Of a stretch of 64,000 nt of DNA, positions 53,015 to 63,037 are shown one piece after another. The position numbers were made by a program, and so were the translations under genes. The stretch's first letter is position 1. Every line of letters begins with the position of its first letter. Origin of the DNA: Rhizobium leguminosarum. Lineage in GTDB: Bacteria; Pseudomonadota; Alphaproteobacteria; Rhizobiales; Rhizobiaceae. The notes beneath the pieces were generated by a model. The model ran no database searches. It worked only from the letters and a program-made list of their open reading frames with translations, and had not been told where the DNA came from. The DNA is taken from contig NZ_CP016289.1 of NCBI RefSeq assembly GCF_001679785.1, positions 496,001 to 560,000 of the forward strand. Reading direction: 5' to 3'.

Positions 53015-53062
53015 AAATCTGTCTCCACCGGCGGCCTTGGTCGCGCGTTCATCGTCAGGGAA

Positions 53063-53092
53063 GGGATCGCGGATATCATACCCCGCGATCCC
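53063..53092 (-). terminator. Intercistronic hairpin after the binding-protein gene
   Basis: GGGATCGCGG (53063-53072) and CCGCGATCCC (53083-53092) form a perfect 10-bp stem with a 10-base loop, 17 bases after the binding-protein stop. Likely an mRNA-stabilising or attenuating element within the ABC operon. Confidence 0.6.
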
Positions 53093-53108
53093 AGAGAGCC
53101 CGAGGGGC

Positions 53109-54341
53109 TTATTTGAAGGCTTCGATTTCGCCCGCAGCCTTCTTGAGCGCGGCCTCCGGCTCGGCCTTACCCGTCACGACGGATTGGATCATCTCGATCA
53201 TCGAGTTCTGGAAGCCTTTATAGTCGGTGAAGAGCGGCTCCGGGCCGCCGTAGCTGATGCCTTCGATCAAAGGCTTCCAGTGCGGATCCTTGGCGACAAA
53301 TTCATCGACCTTGGGCGACGGACGCAGCGGTGTGAGGCCGGCGCCGCCCTGCAGTTCATATTCGGACTGCACATCCGGCGAGGTGATGAACTTGGCGAAT
53401 TCCATCGCCTTGTCCTCGACACCCGAACCCTTGAAGATCGCCAGGCTGTCGGTGATCAGCAGCGTGCCGGGCCCCTTGGCGTCGGGGCCGAGCGGCAGCG
53501 TCGTGATACCCCAGCTGATTTTCGTCGCCTTCAAGCGGTCGGCGGCACCCGAGCCGGCCTGGATCATGGCAACCTTACCGTCGAGGAAGATCGCGCGGAC
53601 TTCGTTCTGCTCATAGGCCGTCGGGCCTTCTTCGGAGTAGGGGACGATATCCTTGTAGGCCTTCAGCGCGGCGAGAATCTGCGGGCTGTCGAGCGTGACC
53701 TTGCCATCGGCATCGATCACCGAGCCGTTGTTGGTGTAAACCCAATGCATGAACTGGTGCATCGTGTTGTCGAAGGTCTTGGCGGAGAGACCGAAGCCCG
53801 GAATGCCGGTCTTTTCCTTGATGGTCTTTGCCATCTCGATTTCTTCAGCCCAGGTCTTCGGCGGCGTCTCGGGATCGAGGCCTGCCTGCTTGAAAAGATC
53901 CTTGTTCCAGTAAAGCGCCTTGGTGGAAAAAGCGATCGGAACGCCCCACTGCGTGCCCTCGAAGGTCACGGTGTTGACGATGTTCGGATAGTAGGTCTTC
54001 TTCTCCTCGTCCGTCATCGGCACCGGAACGATCAGGTCGTTCTGCGCGAATTCCTTCAGCGTGCGCGAGCCGACATAGGCCATCGCCACCGGCGTGCCGG
54101 CGGCAGCAAGCGTCGTTGCCTTGTCCTGGCACTGCGCCCAGCCGACGACCTCGGGGGCGACCTTCCAGCCTGTGTTCTTTTCTTCCCATTGCTTGATGTA
54201 TTTAGTGTGGACCGGGTCGATCGTGTCGCCGCAATAGATCCAGCTGATTTCCTTGTCGGCCGCCTGGGCAGTGACGGCGGTCAGTGCCGTCGAACCGAGC
54301 AGGGCGAGCGCCATAAGGCCTGTCTTGATTGATATGCTCAC
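53109..54341 (-). CDS. ABC transporter solute-binding protein, carbohydrate type (CUT1)
   Basis: The 410-residue protein has a clear signal peptide ([20 protein letters not shown] ... TAQA, cleavage before ADKEISW) and is periplasmic. The family-1 binding-protein pattern is seen in [20 protein letters not shown] and [20 protein letters not shown]. It captures an oligosaccharide or polyol. Sequence does not show which. The two permease genes lie upstream and the ATPase downstream, all on the minus strand. Confidence 0.92.
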   Translation of the reverse strand: MSISIKTGLMALALLGSTALTAVTAQAADKEISWIYCGDTIDPVHTKYIKQWEEKNTGWKVAPEVVGWAQCQDKATTLAAAGTPVAMAYVGSRTLKEFAQNDLIVPVPMTDEEKKTYYPNIVNTVTFEGTQWGVPIAFSTKALYWNKDLFKQAGLDPETPPKTWAEEIEMAKTIKEKTGIPGFGLSAKTFDNTMHQFMHWVYTNNGSVIDADGKVTLDSPQILAALKAYKDIVPYSEEGPTAYEQNEVRAIFLDGKVAMIQAGSGAADRLKATKISWGITTLPLGPDAKGPGTLLITDSLAIFKGSGVEDKAMEFAKFITSPDVQSEYELQGGAGLTPLRPSPKVDEFVAKDPHWKPLIEGISYGGPEPLFTDYKGFQNSMIEMIQSVVTGKAEPEAALKKAAGEIEAFK

Positions 54342-54387
54342 GTCGTGACTCCCATTCTTGTGTTAGCTGTTCACTCGTTTTTTGGTC

Positions 54388-55245
54388 TTATTGTTTCACC
54401 GCACCGGCGGTCAGCCCGCCGACAAGGTAGCGCTGAAGGAAGAAGATGACGACCATCGCCGGCGCGATACCGACGAAGGAAGCCGCCATCAGTTCGTTCC
54501 AGATGACCTCCTGCTTGCCGAAGTAAGCAAAGAGCCCCACCGGCAAGGGCATGTATTCGGTCTTCGAGTTGAACGTCAGCGCGAAGATGAATTGCTGGGC
54601 ATAGGCGCCGATGAAGGTGGTGATGGCGACGACGATAATCCCCGGCATCGCAATGGGCAGGATGACCCGGCGCAGCGTGTAGAAATGGCTGGCGCCATCC
54701 ATGTAGGCCGCTTCGTTGAGTTCCTGCGGAATACGGATCATGTAGGTGCGCAGCAGCCAGATCGCCGAGGGGATCAGGAAGGCGACGCCCGGCACGATCA
54801 TGGCGAGATAGGTGTTGAGCACGCCGATGCTGCGCATCAACCGAAAGAGCGGGATCAACAGCACGGCGCCGGAGAACATGTTCACCGTCAGGAAGGCGCC
54901 GAGCAGGATGCCCATGCCCCTGAATTCGAATTTCGCGAAGGCATAGGCCGCCGGAATGACGAGGCAGAGCACAATCAGCGTGACGATGATCGAGATGAAG
55001 AACGAGTTGAAGATATAGCGCCCGAAGCCCGGCACGCTGATCCACATCGTCCGGTAGGCTTCGAAGGAGCCGTTCTCCGGCCAGAAGCGATAGGGCGAGG
55101 AGAAGAGCTGGCTGAGCGGCTTCAGCGAAACCAGGAAACCTTCGACGAAGGGCGACAGAACGAAGAAAAGAAACAGCGCAATGCCGCAATAGATCAGGAT
55201 GATTTCCCACCAGCGGTAACGGTCGATCATGGCTGCATTGCTCAT
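54388..55245 (-). CDS. Carbohydrate ABC permease, MalG-like
   Basis: The 285-residue inner-membrane protein has six spans and the EAA loop EAAYMDGASHFYTLRRVILP, which contacts the ATPase. Start overlaps the end of the MalF-like gene by four bases. It forms the translocation channel with that partner. Confidence 0.93.
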   Translation of the reverse strand: MSNAAMIDRYRWWEIILIYCGIALFLFFVLSPFVEGFLVSLKPLSQLFSSPYRFWPENGSFEAYRTMWISVPGFGRYIFNSFFISIIVTLIVLCLVIPAAYAFAKFEFRGMGILLGAFLTVNMFSGAVLLIPLFRLMRSIGVLNTYLAMIVPGVAFLIPSAIWLLRTYMIRIPQELNEAAYMDGASHFYTLRRVILPIAMPGIIVVAITTFIGAYAQQFIFALTFNSKTEYMPLPVGLFAYFGKQEVIWNELMAASFVGIAPAMVVIFFLQRYLVGGLTAGAVKQ

Positions 55246-56126
55246 GCGCGTTTCTCCGGATTGAGGCGGCGGGTGACGCGGAAATAGGCGAAGCAGAAGA
55301 GCGACAGGAAGATGCAGATCAAAACGGCGCGCGCTGCACCTTCACCGTATTTCTTCGAGCCGATCGCGGTCTGATAGGTATCGATGATCATCGTCGTCGT
55401 CTCGCCGCTCGGTCCGCCCTGCGTCAGGATCCAGATGATGTCGAACGAGTTGAAGGTGGCGATCAGCGAGAGCATCGACATGGTGATGATCGCCGGCACC
55501 ATCAGCGGCAGCGTGATGCGGCGGAAGCGGTACCAGCGGCCGGCGCCGTCGGTCCAGGCGGCCTCGTAGAGATCCTTCGGAATGGATTGGATCGCCGCCA
55601 GGAAGTAGATCGTCACCAGCGGCACGCCGATCCATACGTCGGTGATGATCGTTGCCCAGAAGGCGGTGCTTCCGTAGGCGAGGAAGGCGACCGGTCCGTC
55701 GACGAGACCGAAGCGCTGCAACAGGCCCGATATCATCCCGAACTGGCCATTATACATCCAGCCCCACATGAAGATGCCGATCGCCATCGGCACGATCCAC
55801 GGCGGCATGGTCAAAAGCCGGAACAAGGAGCGGCCGGGAACCGCGGCATTCAGCATGCATGCGCCGAACGTGCCGATCACCATTTTCAGGGCAACGGAGA
55901 AGAAGGTCCAGACGAAGGTGCGGATGATCACTTCCGCAAACCGTTCATTGAAGATCTTCTCGTAATTGGCCCAGCCGACCCAGTTGGTGGTCTTCCTGAG
56001 GGACGCGTCGGTGAAGGAGAGAATGAAGGTATCGACCAGCGGATAGGCGACGATCGCCAGAACATAGAGCACAGCCGGAAGAAGAAGAATGCAAGCGAAG
56101 ATGAAGGTGCTTCTTTGAACACTCAT
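55242..56126 (-). CDS. Carbohydrate ABC permease, MalF-like
   Basis: The 294-residue protein has six spans and the EAA loop EAAWTDGAGRWYRFRRITLP. It begins MSVQRSTFIFACILLLPAVL with a first membrane helix. Lacks the long periplasmic loop of enterobacterial MalF, as usual for CUT1 systems in rhizobia. It follows the Gfo/Idh/MocA gene by 13 bases. Confidence 0.93.
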   Translation of the reverse strand: MSVQRSTFIFACILLLPAVLYVLAIVAYPLVDTFILSFTDASLRKTTNWVGWANYEKIFNERFAEVIIRTFVWTFFSVALKMVIGTFGACMLNAAVPGRSLFRLLTMPPWIVPMAIGIFMWGWMYNGQFGMISGLLQRFGLVDGPVAFLAYGSTAFWATIITDVWIGVPLVTIYFLAAIQSIPKDLYEAAWTDGAGRWYRFRRITLPLMVPAIITMSMLSLIATFNSFDIIWILTQGGPSGETTTMIIDTYQTAIGSKKYGEGAARAVLICIFLSLFCFAYFRVTRRLNPEKRA

Positions 56127-56139
56127 CTTGCCGCCCTCC

Positions 56140-57297
56140 TCAAGCCGCTCTCGCGTGAAGGGCTTCGTCGAAGCGGTCCCAGACGGGTCTGAGATCGACG
56201 ACCGTTTTCTTCATCCTCGCTTCGTCCATCGCCAAGGCGAGGATGCCGGCCTCGAGCGCGTTCAGGGTGGAAACAGGAAGTTCGAGCCCGGTGCGCACGC
56301 TTTCAAGCAGGTCGCTCGCCATCTGTTCATCGGCGCCGTAGTGCTGGGAGAGCTCGGTGGCGGCATATTTGTTTTCGACCACCTTATTGCCGGTCAGCTG
56401 TTCGTGAACGTCGAGATAGCCGCGAACGAAATCGCCTTCGGCCATGCCGCGCGATCCCATGATGGCGAAACGGCGGAACTGGTCGGGCACGTTGAGATTG
56501 GTGTGGAAGTTCATGCCGACGCCATTGGCATATTCGACGATCGCCACCTGATAGTCGATGATGTCGGCATCGCTGTCGAAGACCTTGTCCGAGCCCATCC
56601 ATCCGCTCGGCTTGCGGTGGAAAAGCTCGAGGTCGTTGATGCCCTCGCGCGCCGGGTCGTTTGCCGGGATGAAGCTCTTGCGGCCGCCGAAACTTGCGAC
56701 GCGCTCCGGCCGCGCGCCGACGACACCATTATAGAGATCGAGGTCGTGGCAGCATTTCTCCAGCATGAAGCTGCCGGAATAGCGCTCATAGCGGCGCCAG
56801 TCGCGCATGAAGAAGGCGCCGTGATAGGGCTCGATATGTTCGGACGCCTCGATCGACACGATCTGGCCAAGCTTGCCCTCCGCCTGGATGGCGCGGAGAT
56901 CCTTGTAAAGAGGAGAATAGCGCAGCACGAGACCGACCATCAGTCGCTCATGGCCGAATTTTGCCATCAGATGGGCAAGCTCGATGCTTTCGGCGATCGT
57001 CGTGACGATCGGCTTTTCGCAGAAGACCTTGAGACCGGCTTGAAGCCCGAGCCTGATATGATCGAGATGCAGGTGATTGGGGGAGCCGATCATCAGCAGA
57101 TCGAGTTTTTCGGAGGCGAGGAGCTCTTCCGGCGAACCATAGGCCTTGCCGACTGAAATTCCCTTTTCCGTCAATCCGGGAAGTCCGGCGGGTTCCGGAT
57201 CCACATAGCCGACAATGTCGAAGCTGCTATCGATTGCCTTGAAAACATAGCCGAGATAGCCGAGCCGGAATCCTAGCCCGATGATTCCCACTTTCAT
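56140..57297 (-). CDS. Gfo/Idh/MocA-family oxidoreductase
   Basis: The 385-residue protein has an N-terminal Rossmann domain (VGIIGLGFRLGYLGYVF, then VGYVDPEP) and the family Lys motif in VFCEKPIVTT, with the C-terminal alpha/beta domain after it. It oxidises or reduces a sugar, inositol or related compound with NAD(P). First gene of the five-gene transporter operon, so it probably acts on the imported sugar. ATG 57297 is chosen because the Rossmann strand starts there. The frame is open further up to 57405 but without homology. The promoter region carries the motif pair seen before ridA. Confidence 0.88.
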   Translation of the reverse strand: MKVGIIGLGFRLGYLGYVFKAIDSSFDIVGYVDPEPAGLPGLTEKGISVGKAYGSPEELLASEKLDLLMIGSPNHLHLDHIRLGLQAGLKVFCEKPIVTTIAESIELAHLMAKFGHERLMVGLVLRYSPLYKDLRAIQAEGKLGQIVSIEASEHIEPYHGAFFMRDWRRYERYSGSFMLEKCCHDLDLYNGVVGARPERVASFGGRKSFIPANDPAREGINDLELFHRKPSGWMGSDKVFDSDADIIDYQVAIVEYANGVGMNFHTNLNVPDQFRRFAIMGSRGMAEGDFVRGYLDVHEQLTGNKVVENKYAATELSQHYGADEQMASDLLESVRTGLELPVSTLNALEAGILALAMDEARMKKTVVDLRPVWDRFDEALHARAA

Positions 57298-57322
57298 GCC
57301 GATCAGGTTCCCATTTAGTAAT

Positions 57323-57339
57323 TTATTTTCTTTAAGTTG
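57323..57339 (-). promoter_or_regulatory. Shared operator A in the ABC-operon promoter
   Basis: TTATTTTCTTTAAGTTG (plus strand) is almost the same as the motif at 46334 in the ridA promoter. On the minus strand it lies right after TTGTCC (a -35-like box) and fills the promoter spacer, 26 bases before the Gfo/Idh start. Confidence 0.5.
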
Positions 57340-57388
57340 GGACAAAAATCGGAAGGCGTCAATAGAAAACGGGCATCGAAGCGCAAGC

Positions 57389-57405
57389 ATGAAATTAATT
57401 TTCAT
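57389..57405. promoter_or_regulatory. Palindrome B upstream of the ABC operon
   Basis: ATGAAA-TTAAT-TTTCAT is a perfect 6-bp dyad. It lies 66 bases (start to start) from operator A, matching the 67-base spacing in the ridA region. The conserved pair suggests two binding sites for one regulator. Confidence 0.45.
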
Positions 57406-57629
57406 AGATCGCTAGCCGGCGGGCGATGGCTCGCTGCAGCCGACCGGATGCCGATTGCTAGAGGGAATGGGGCGCATCTCTTAAGGCGAGGCGGGCGGCG
57501 AATTCAGCGACTGTGGTGCAGCCGATGATCGCCCCGGCAAGCTCACGCCGAACTCGCGAAATGTTGAAAAGAGCCGCGAGTTTACGTGTGTAGGATGACG
57601 CGACAACCTGTAGGCAAGGAGGAGCCATC

Positions 57630-58517
57630 ATGACTCGTATGACAGCCAAGGATTTCCCCCAGGAACTTCTCGAACTCTACGATTACTACGCGCATGGGAG
57701 AATTACCAAGCGCGAGTTTCTCGACCGGGCCGGCAAATTCGCTGTCGGCGGGCTTACGGCAGCCGCCATTCTTTCATCGCTGAGCCCCGACTATGCGCTG
57801 GCGACCCAGGTCGAGTTCACCGATCCCGATATATCAGCCGAATACATCACCTATCCCTCGCCAAAGGGAAATGGCGATGTCCGCGGCTATCTCGTCCGCC
57901 CCAAAAACGCGACCGGCAAAGTCGCCGCCGTGGTGGTCGTTCACGAGAACAGAGGTCTGAACCCCTATATCGAAGATGTGGCGCGGCGCGTGGCAAAGGC
58001 GGGTTTCATCGCTCTTGCGCCGGATGGCCTGACCTCGGTCGGAGGCTATCCTGGCAACGACGAAAAGGGGCGGGAACTCCAGCAGAAAGTCGACCCAGAA
58101 AAGCTGATGAACGACTTCTTCGCGGCGGTCGAATTTTTGATGAACAACGATCTCACCACAGGCAAGGTCGGCATCACCGGCTTCTGCTATGGCGGCGGCG
58201 TCGCCAACGCTGCGGCTGTGGCCTATCCGGAGCTTGCCGCAGCCGTGCCGTTCTACGGCAGGCAGCCGCGCCCCGAAGACGTGCCGAAGATCAAGGCGCC
58301 ATTGCTTATCCACTATGCCGGTCTGGACAAGGGGATCAACGAAGGCTGGCCGGCCTATGAAGCTGCCCTGAAGTCATCGGGAAAAACATTCGAGGCCTAT
58401 ATCTATCCCGACGTCAATCACGGCTTTCACAATGATTCCACGCCCCGCTACGACGAAGCGGCTGCCAAGCTCGCCTGGCAGCGGACGGTCGACTGGTTTA
58501 CGAAATACCTCGCCTGA
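57630..58517 (+). CDS. Dienelactone hydrolase-family protein with Tat-like leader
   Basis: The 295-residue alpha/beta hydrolase has the nucleophile Cys in [12 protein letters not shown], Asp in [11 protein letters not shown] and His in [11 protein letters not shown], the Cys-Asp-His triad of dienelactone hydrolases. The N-terminal 60 residues include [13 protein letters not shown] and a hydrophobic [14 protein letters not shown] stretch, a twin-arginine-like signal with KR in place of RR. It resembles the YghX group of E. coli. The strong AAGGAGGAG site before the ATG supports the start. Natural substrate unknown. Confidence 0.87.
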   Translation: MTRMTAKDFPQELLELYDYYAHGRITKREFLDRAGKFAVGGLTAAAILSSLSPDYALATQVEFTDPDISAEYITYPSPKGNGDVRGYLVRPKNATGKVAAVVVVHENRGLNPYIEDVARRVAKAGFIALAPDGLTSVGGYPGNDEKGRELQQKVDPEKLMNDFFAAVEFLMNNDLTTGKVGITGFCYGGGVANAAAVAYPELAAAVPFYGRQPRPEDVPKIKAPLLIHYAGLDKGINEGWPAYEAALKSSGKTFEAYIYPDVNHGFHNDSTPRYDEAAAKLAWQRTVDWFTKYLA

Positions 58518-58583
58518 GAAGGCCGGATTTGAACGAGCTGCGGCGGGGAGCCATTCCCCGCCGCTTTTCCGTCCCGCGGCTTG

Positions 58584-59957
58584 TCAAGGCGACTGACAGT
58601 CCGCGATCAGGCTCCAGAAGTGATCGTCGCCGGACAGGTTTTCAGAATCGGCAAGCCTGCGAAGCTGCAGGAAAGAGGCGTCGGATACATTCCGATTTCC
58701 CCAGCGCAAGCAGTCCATGAATTTGACTTCGCGTTCATGAACGCTCATCGGCGCTTCGAGCGATCCCTTCGCATGCAAGCGTAACTTCTTCAAAATGCGC
58801 CCGGCGCGCATCGTGACCGTGACGACATGCGGGAGGCGCTCCACGCCTTTTTCCTCATCAGCTGAATAGGACTGCATTTCGACGCGCGGCATGAACTCCC
58901 GAATTTCCGCTCGCCCAATCTCCCGCCGTGTAAAATCCGAAAGGCTAAGGGAGCCTTTGAGGAAAGCTGTCGCCAGACAATATTGCATTGAGAAGCGTGC
59001 CTGCATCTCGTCGGCGGGCTCGGGATAAGCGAGGTTGCGAGCAGCGGATATGCCGACTTTCGTCTCGATCCTGGCAATGTCGTCCGCCAAAAGCCCATGC
59101 TCCTGCTTCAGTTCCAGAAGCGCATCGATGGCGCGATGGGTGGAGGCGCAGCAGGGATGGCGCTTGGTCACCACGCCCCGGCTTTCGATGATATGCTCCT
59201 CGTCGAATGTCAGGTCTTCCCAGCCCTTGGCATCATCGCCCCCGAAAAGATCGAGGAAGCCTTGCGGCCGCTCGAGGATATCCGGCCGCCCGCTCATGCC
59301 CGCCAGCGCCATGCGCGCCGCGTCCACGGCATTGCGCGCGGCAATGCCGGCATGAAGCGGTTTGGCGGTCGTGCCGAATTGCCCTTTCGGGCCGCAGGCG
59401 AAGCTCGTCGCCAGGCTCATCGCCGCGATTAGGCTTTCTTCGTCGGCGCCGAGAAGCCGAGCCACGCCAGCCGCAGCCCCGATGCCGCCGACCGTCGCCG
59501 TTGCGTGCCAGCCTCTGTTGTAGTGAGAGGGATTGACGCCGAAGCCGACCGCCGCCTGCGCTTCCAGCCCGGCCAGGTAGGCCTCGAGAAACCGTCTTCC
59601 GCTCGTCGCCTTGCCGCTCGTCAGAACCGCCAGCAGCGCAGGCACCAGCACTGCGGAAGCATGAGCTCTCGCCGGATGGAAATTGTCATCGAAATCGAGC
59701 GCATGAGCCGCCGTTGCGTTGATGAGTGCGGCGAAAGAGGGCGAGGCGGAGCCGCCGGTGACGAGCCGAGCTGCGCCGCCTTCGGCGATTTCCCCGTCGA
59801 AGGCGCGGGTGAGCGCGGCAACGCTTTCATCGCCCCTGCCTGCAATCATACAGCCGATGGTGTCCACCGCAGCATCTCTTGCCCGGTCCATGGCGAGGTC
59901 TGAGAACGTCGTTCGCGACAGGAGCTGTTCCGCGATCTTCCGGAGAATGGTGGCCAT
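58584..59957 (-). CDS. MmgE/PrpD-family protein
   Basis: The 457-residue protein matches the MmgE/PrpD fold (2-methylcitrate dehydratase and relatives): ARDAAVDTIGCMIAGRGDES at the front, HALDFDDNFHPARAHASAVL, and KRHPCCASTHRAIDALLELK. Many members without a Prp cluster act on other hydroxy-acids or are isomerases. It is divergent from two LysR genes that may control it, with no citrate-pathway genes near. The ATG at 59957 is fixed by homology. The frame is open up to 60257 but overlaps the LysR gene. Confidence 0.87.
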   Translation of the reverse strand: MATILRKIAEQLLSRTTFSDLAMDRARDAAVDTIGCMIAGRGDESVAALTRAFDGEIAEGGAARLVTGGSASPSFAALINATAAHALDFDDNFHPARAHASAVLVPALLAVLTSGKATSGRRFLEAYLAGLEAQAAVGFGVNPSHYNRGWHATATVGGIGAAAGVARLLGADEESLIAAMSLATSFACGPKGQFGTTAKPLHAGIAARNAVDAARMALAGMSGRPDILERPQGFLDLFGGDDAKGWEDLTFDEEHIIESRGVVTKRHPCCASTHRAIDALLELKQEHGLLADDIARIETKVGISAARNLAYPEPADEMQARFSMQYCLATAFLKGSLSLSDFTRREIGRAEIREFMPRVEMQSYSADEEKGVERLPHVVTVTMRAGRILKKLRLHAKGSLEAPMSVHEREVKFMDCLRWGNRNVSDASFLQLRRLADSENLSGDDHFWSLIADCQSP

Positions 59958-60065
59958 TGACGAAAGTCTTTCCGTGAGTTTGGTTCTCAGCGGAAAATGT
60001 TCAACTTTCCGCAGGTCCGCAATCTTATGCGGTTTGCGGGTAGGGCTATCGATGTTGGAGATAGA

Positions 60066-60971
60066 ATGGCGCGAGACACGAGTGCGGCGATCAGCCTGAA
60101 GCATATCGAGGCCTATGACGCCATCGCCGCGACGGGCTCGACGATTGCCGCTTCCGTCGAGCTTGGGATCTCGCAATCGAACGCCAGTCGTTTGTTGCAG
60201 CAACTGGAAGACTATCTCGGCGTCCGGCTTTTCGACCGGGAAAAGAACCGGCTTCAACCGACCCGCGAGGGGCTGCAGCTCGGCCCGGAAATCCGTGCCA
60301 TTTCCGACCGGCTACGCGCCTTGAAAACGGCGGCGATGGAGCTCGAGAGCGGTCGATCGCGCGAGATCATGCTGCGGCTCGCCTTTCCCTCCAGTCTTTC
60401 CTCGACGCGCATTCCAAAGCTCGTGAAGAACTTTCTCGCATCGAACGGTCCGATGCGCGTCGAAGTCGCATCCGGCAGCTATCTGGCAATTGAACGGATG
60501 GTGGCCGACGGCGAGGCCGATCTCGGCTTCGCGCGTCTGCCGCTGATGAGCCCGGGCTTGAAACAGGAGAAGATCCTGTCGTCGCGGGTCATTTGCGCCC
60601 TACACAACGATCATCCCATGGCTGGCAGCCGCCAATTGTCGGTCGGCGACCTGAAGGGGCAGGATCTGATCATGCTGAACAGGGAGCGACCGGTTCGCCA
60701 CGAGCTTGAGGCGTTGTTCTACAAGGCCGGCATCCGCCAACGCCCCCTGCTCGAAGCGCATTCGGTGGCGAGTGCCTGCGCGCTGGCCGCCCAGGGGCTC
60801 GGCATTGCGCTGGTCGGCGAGATCATCGCCCACGAATATGCGACGCTGCCGCTGCAGTTCATTCCGCTCGAACCGGAACTGCCGATTGCCTACGCGCTGA
60901 TCAGCGGAGAGAAATTTCCGATGCCCAAGGCCGCCAGCCTCTTCCTTCAAAGCATTTCGGACTGGGCATGA
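60066..60971 (+). CDS. LysR-family transcriptional regulator (first of a tandem pair)
   Basis: The 301-residue protein has an N-terminal winged helix with ISLKHIEAYDAIAATGSTIA and LGISQSNASRLLQQLEDYLG and a C-terminal periplasmic-binding-like effector domain. GGAG lies before the ATG. It closely resembles the next gene in the helix-turn-helix (both carry GSTIA, LLQQLE), so they are a duplicated pair. Divergent from the MmgE/PrpD gene, a likely target. Confidence 0.9.
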   Translation: MARDTSAAISLKHIEAYDAIAATGSTIAASVELGISQSNASRLLQQLEDYLGVRLFDREKNRLQPTREGLQLGPEIRAISDRLRALKTAAMELESGRSREIMLRLAFPSSLSSTRIPKLVKNFLASNGPMRVEVASGSYLAIERMVADGEADLGFARLPLMSPGLKQEKILSSRVICALHNDHPMAGSRQLSVGDLKGQDLIMLNRERPVRHELEALFYKAGIRQRPLLEAHSVASACALAAQGLGIALVGEIIAHEYATLPLQFIPLEPELPIAYALISGEKFPMPKAASLFLQSISDWA

Positions 60972-61008
60972 TGACGGTGCCTGAATCGTCCCGGGGGGTC
61001 GCAAACGC

Positions 61009-61914
61009 ATGAATATCAAGCAACTGGAAGTCCTGCGCACGCTTCTGGCGACGGGGTCGACGATTGCCACGGCAAAGACGATGGGCCTCAGTCAGTCCGG
61101 CGTCAGCCGCCTTCTCCAGCAACTCGAGGCGGACCTCTCGATGTCGCTTTTCGTGCGCGACAAAGGCCGTCTCATCCCCACCCCCGAGGCCCTGCTTCTC
61201 GCTCGCGATGCCGAGAACATCTTGCTCGCGGTCGATCGGATGTCGGGCCACGCGGAGGACTTAAGAAGCGGCGCCGCCGGCCCGGAGATCGTCCGCGTCG
61301 GCCTGCCGAGCAGCATGTGGGAGCATTTCGCGCCGGCAATGCTGGCCGATTACATCAGCGATTTCCCCGGTGTGCGGATCGAAACCTTCTTCGAGACGAC
61401 GACAGCGATCAACAAGCTCGTCGAGCAGAGGGTGATCGATTTCGGCTTTCTGCGCATGGAGGGCGAGAGCGGACCGGGCATCGAGGTCGAGCGGGTCGCC
61501 ACCGGCGAAAGCGTCTGCGTCGTTCCGAAGGATCATCCTCTTGCGAAACTGGAGGAAATCACGGTCAGGAATTTGCGCGACGTGCCCCTCATTCTGATCG
61601 GCCGCCAACGGCCGAACCGCATGGCGCTCGACCAGACCTTCCGGCGGGCCGGCGTCAAGCAGATCGTCAAGATCGAGACGCATACCAACAGCTCCGCCTG
61701 TTCCTACGTCGCCCATGGCCTTGGGGTCACGATCATCAGCAGTTTTTATGCGAATCTCTATCGCCATCTGCCGGTGGTTCACCGTCCTTTCGTGCCGCGC
61801 GCGACCCAGGAATTCGGATTGGCGAGAGCGGTCGGGACGCCACTCTCGATTGCCGCCCACGCTCTGAGTGATGCCTTGAAGCGACAGATCAAGCTTTCAC
61901 AAAAAGACATTTGA
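61009..61914 (+). CDS. LysR-family transcriptional regulator (second of a tandem pair)
   Basis: The 301-residue protein starts MNIKQLEVLRTLLATGSTIA, with the recognition helix LSQSGVSRLLQQLEADLS and the usual effector domain (NSSACSYVAHGLGVTIISSF). Same direction and length as the preceding LysR gene, 37 bases apart. It precedes the peptide-type ABC transporter and could activate it. Confidence 0.9.
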   Translation: MNIKQLEVLRTLLATGSTIATAKTMGLSQSGVSRLLQQLEADLSMSLFVRDKGRLIPTPEALLLARDAENILLAVDRMSGHAEDLRSGAAGPEIVRVGLPSSMWEHFAPAMLADYISDFPGVRIETFFETTTAINKLVEQRVIDFGFLRMEGESGPGIEVERVATGESVCVVPKDHPLAKLEEITVRNLRDVPLILIGRQRPNRMALDQTFRRAGVKQIVKIETHTNSSACSYVAHGLGVTIISSFYANLYRHLPVVHRPFVPRATQEFGLARAVGTPLSIAAHALSDALKRQIKLSQKDI

Positions 61915-62092
61915 AATCAAATTTTTAGCCGGAACTCCTACTCGAGCTTAGCCGTTTTGGTTGCGGTCGTATTCCGCATAGACTTATGACAGAATCGCAT
62001 AATATTGCGGATATTTCTTCATTCGATCATAGTCTGCGGCAACGAAACCGATGGCGCCGGGCACTGTCCGTCGCCAATCGCGGGGAACAAAA

Positions 62093-63037
62093 ATGCTGAA
62101 ATTCGTTCTGAACCGCCTGCTGATGGCATTGCCGACGATCGTCCTCGTTTCGGTGACCGTCTTCACGCTGATCCGCTTCATACCCGGCGATCCGGCGGCA
62201 CTGATGCTGGGTGATATGGCCGAGCCGGCCCAGATCGCGGCAATGCGCTCGGAACTTGGCCTCGACAAATCGCTGCCGCAACAGTTCCTGATCTGGAGCG
62301 CCAATGTCGTGCAGGGTGACTTCGGCCGCTCGATCGTCAATGACGAGCCGGTTCTGCCGCTTGTCGCATCACGCTTTCTGGTCAGTGCCGAAATCGTCGT
62401 CGTCGCCGTCCTTCTGGCGAGCCTCATCGCCGTGCCGGCGGGTGTCATCGCCGCCTGGCGGCAGAACAGTCTGACGGACCTGGCGCTGGTCGGCACGGCC
62501 ACGATCCTGCTGTCGATCCCGACATTCTGGCTCGGCCTCCTGCTTCTGCTTTTCTTCGGCTTGAAACTCGGCTGGTTACCGGTCCTCGGCTATGTCTCGA
62601 TCGGCAGCAACGTGACCGGCGGCCTGCTCTACCTCGTGCTGCCGATCATGACCCTGGTCATTCACGAAATGGGTGTGTTGATCCGTATGGCACGCGCCTC
62701 GACGCTGGAAGTGCTGCGTCTCGACTATATCACCCACGCCCGGGCCAAGGGGCTGTCCGAGAGCGCCGTCCTCTGGCGGCACGCCTTCAAGAATGCCTTC
62801 GGCCCGACCTGGACAGTCATCGGTCTGATCCTCGGCAATCTCCTCGGCGGCATTGCCGTCATCGAGACGGTCTTCACCATTCCGGGGCTCGGGCGACTGA
62901 TGGTCGACAGTATTTTTGCTCGCGACTACCCCGTGATCCAGGGTTGCCTGCTGTTCGTCTCGCTTTCTTATGTGCTGGTCAATTTGGTCATCGACCTGCT
63001 CTATCCCTTGTTCGATCCGCGGGTAGTCGCCGAATGA
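62093..63037 (+). CDS. Oligopeptide-type ABC permease (DppB-like)
   Basis: The 314-residue inner-membrane protein begins MLKFVLNRLLMALPTIVLVS, the standard DppB/OppB first helix, with TLIRFIPGDPAALMLG just after. The EAA-type loop is YITHARAKGLSESAVLWRHA. With the next gene it forms the channel of a peptide or nickel-type importer. GGGGAA precedes the ATG. The gene for the binding protein is not upstream, so it should lie beyond the window. Confidence 0.92.
   Translation: MLKFVLNRLLMALPTIVLVSVTVFTLIRFIPGDPAALMLGDMAEPAQIAAMRSELGLDKSLPQQFLIWSANVVQGDFGRSIVNDEPVLPLVASRFLVSAEIVVVAVLLASLIAVPAGVIAAWRQNSLTDLALVGTATILLSIPTFWLGLLLLLFFGLKLGWLPVLGYVSIGSNVTGGLLYLVLPIMTLVIHEMGVLIRMARASTLEVLRLDYITHARAKGLSESAVLWRHAFKNAFGPTWTVIGLILGNLLGGIAVIETVFTIPGLGRLMVDSIFARDYPVIQGCLLFVSLSYVLVNLVIDLLYPLFDPRVVAE

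Larger units (their letters stand above)
57298..57629. other. Divergent intergenic region before the dienelactone hydrolase
   Basis: The 332 bases contain the operator-like motifs at 57323 and 57389 near the Gfo/Idh side. The rest, up to AAGGAGGAGC before the hydrolase ATG, shows no RNA gene or repeat. A short minus-strand open frame at 57458-57649 includes IIGCTTVAEFAARLA, possibly a decayed gene end, but it is not convincing. Confidence 0.4.

Noticed and set aside
57458..57649. Minus-strand frame with IIGCTTVAEFAARLA
   Set aside because: Only a short run looks protein-like, it overlaps the hydrolase start and its ribosome site, and no family could be named.
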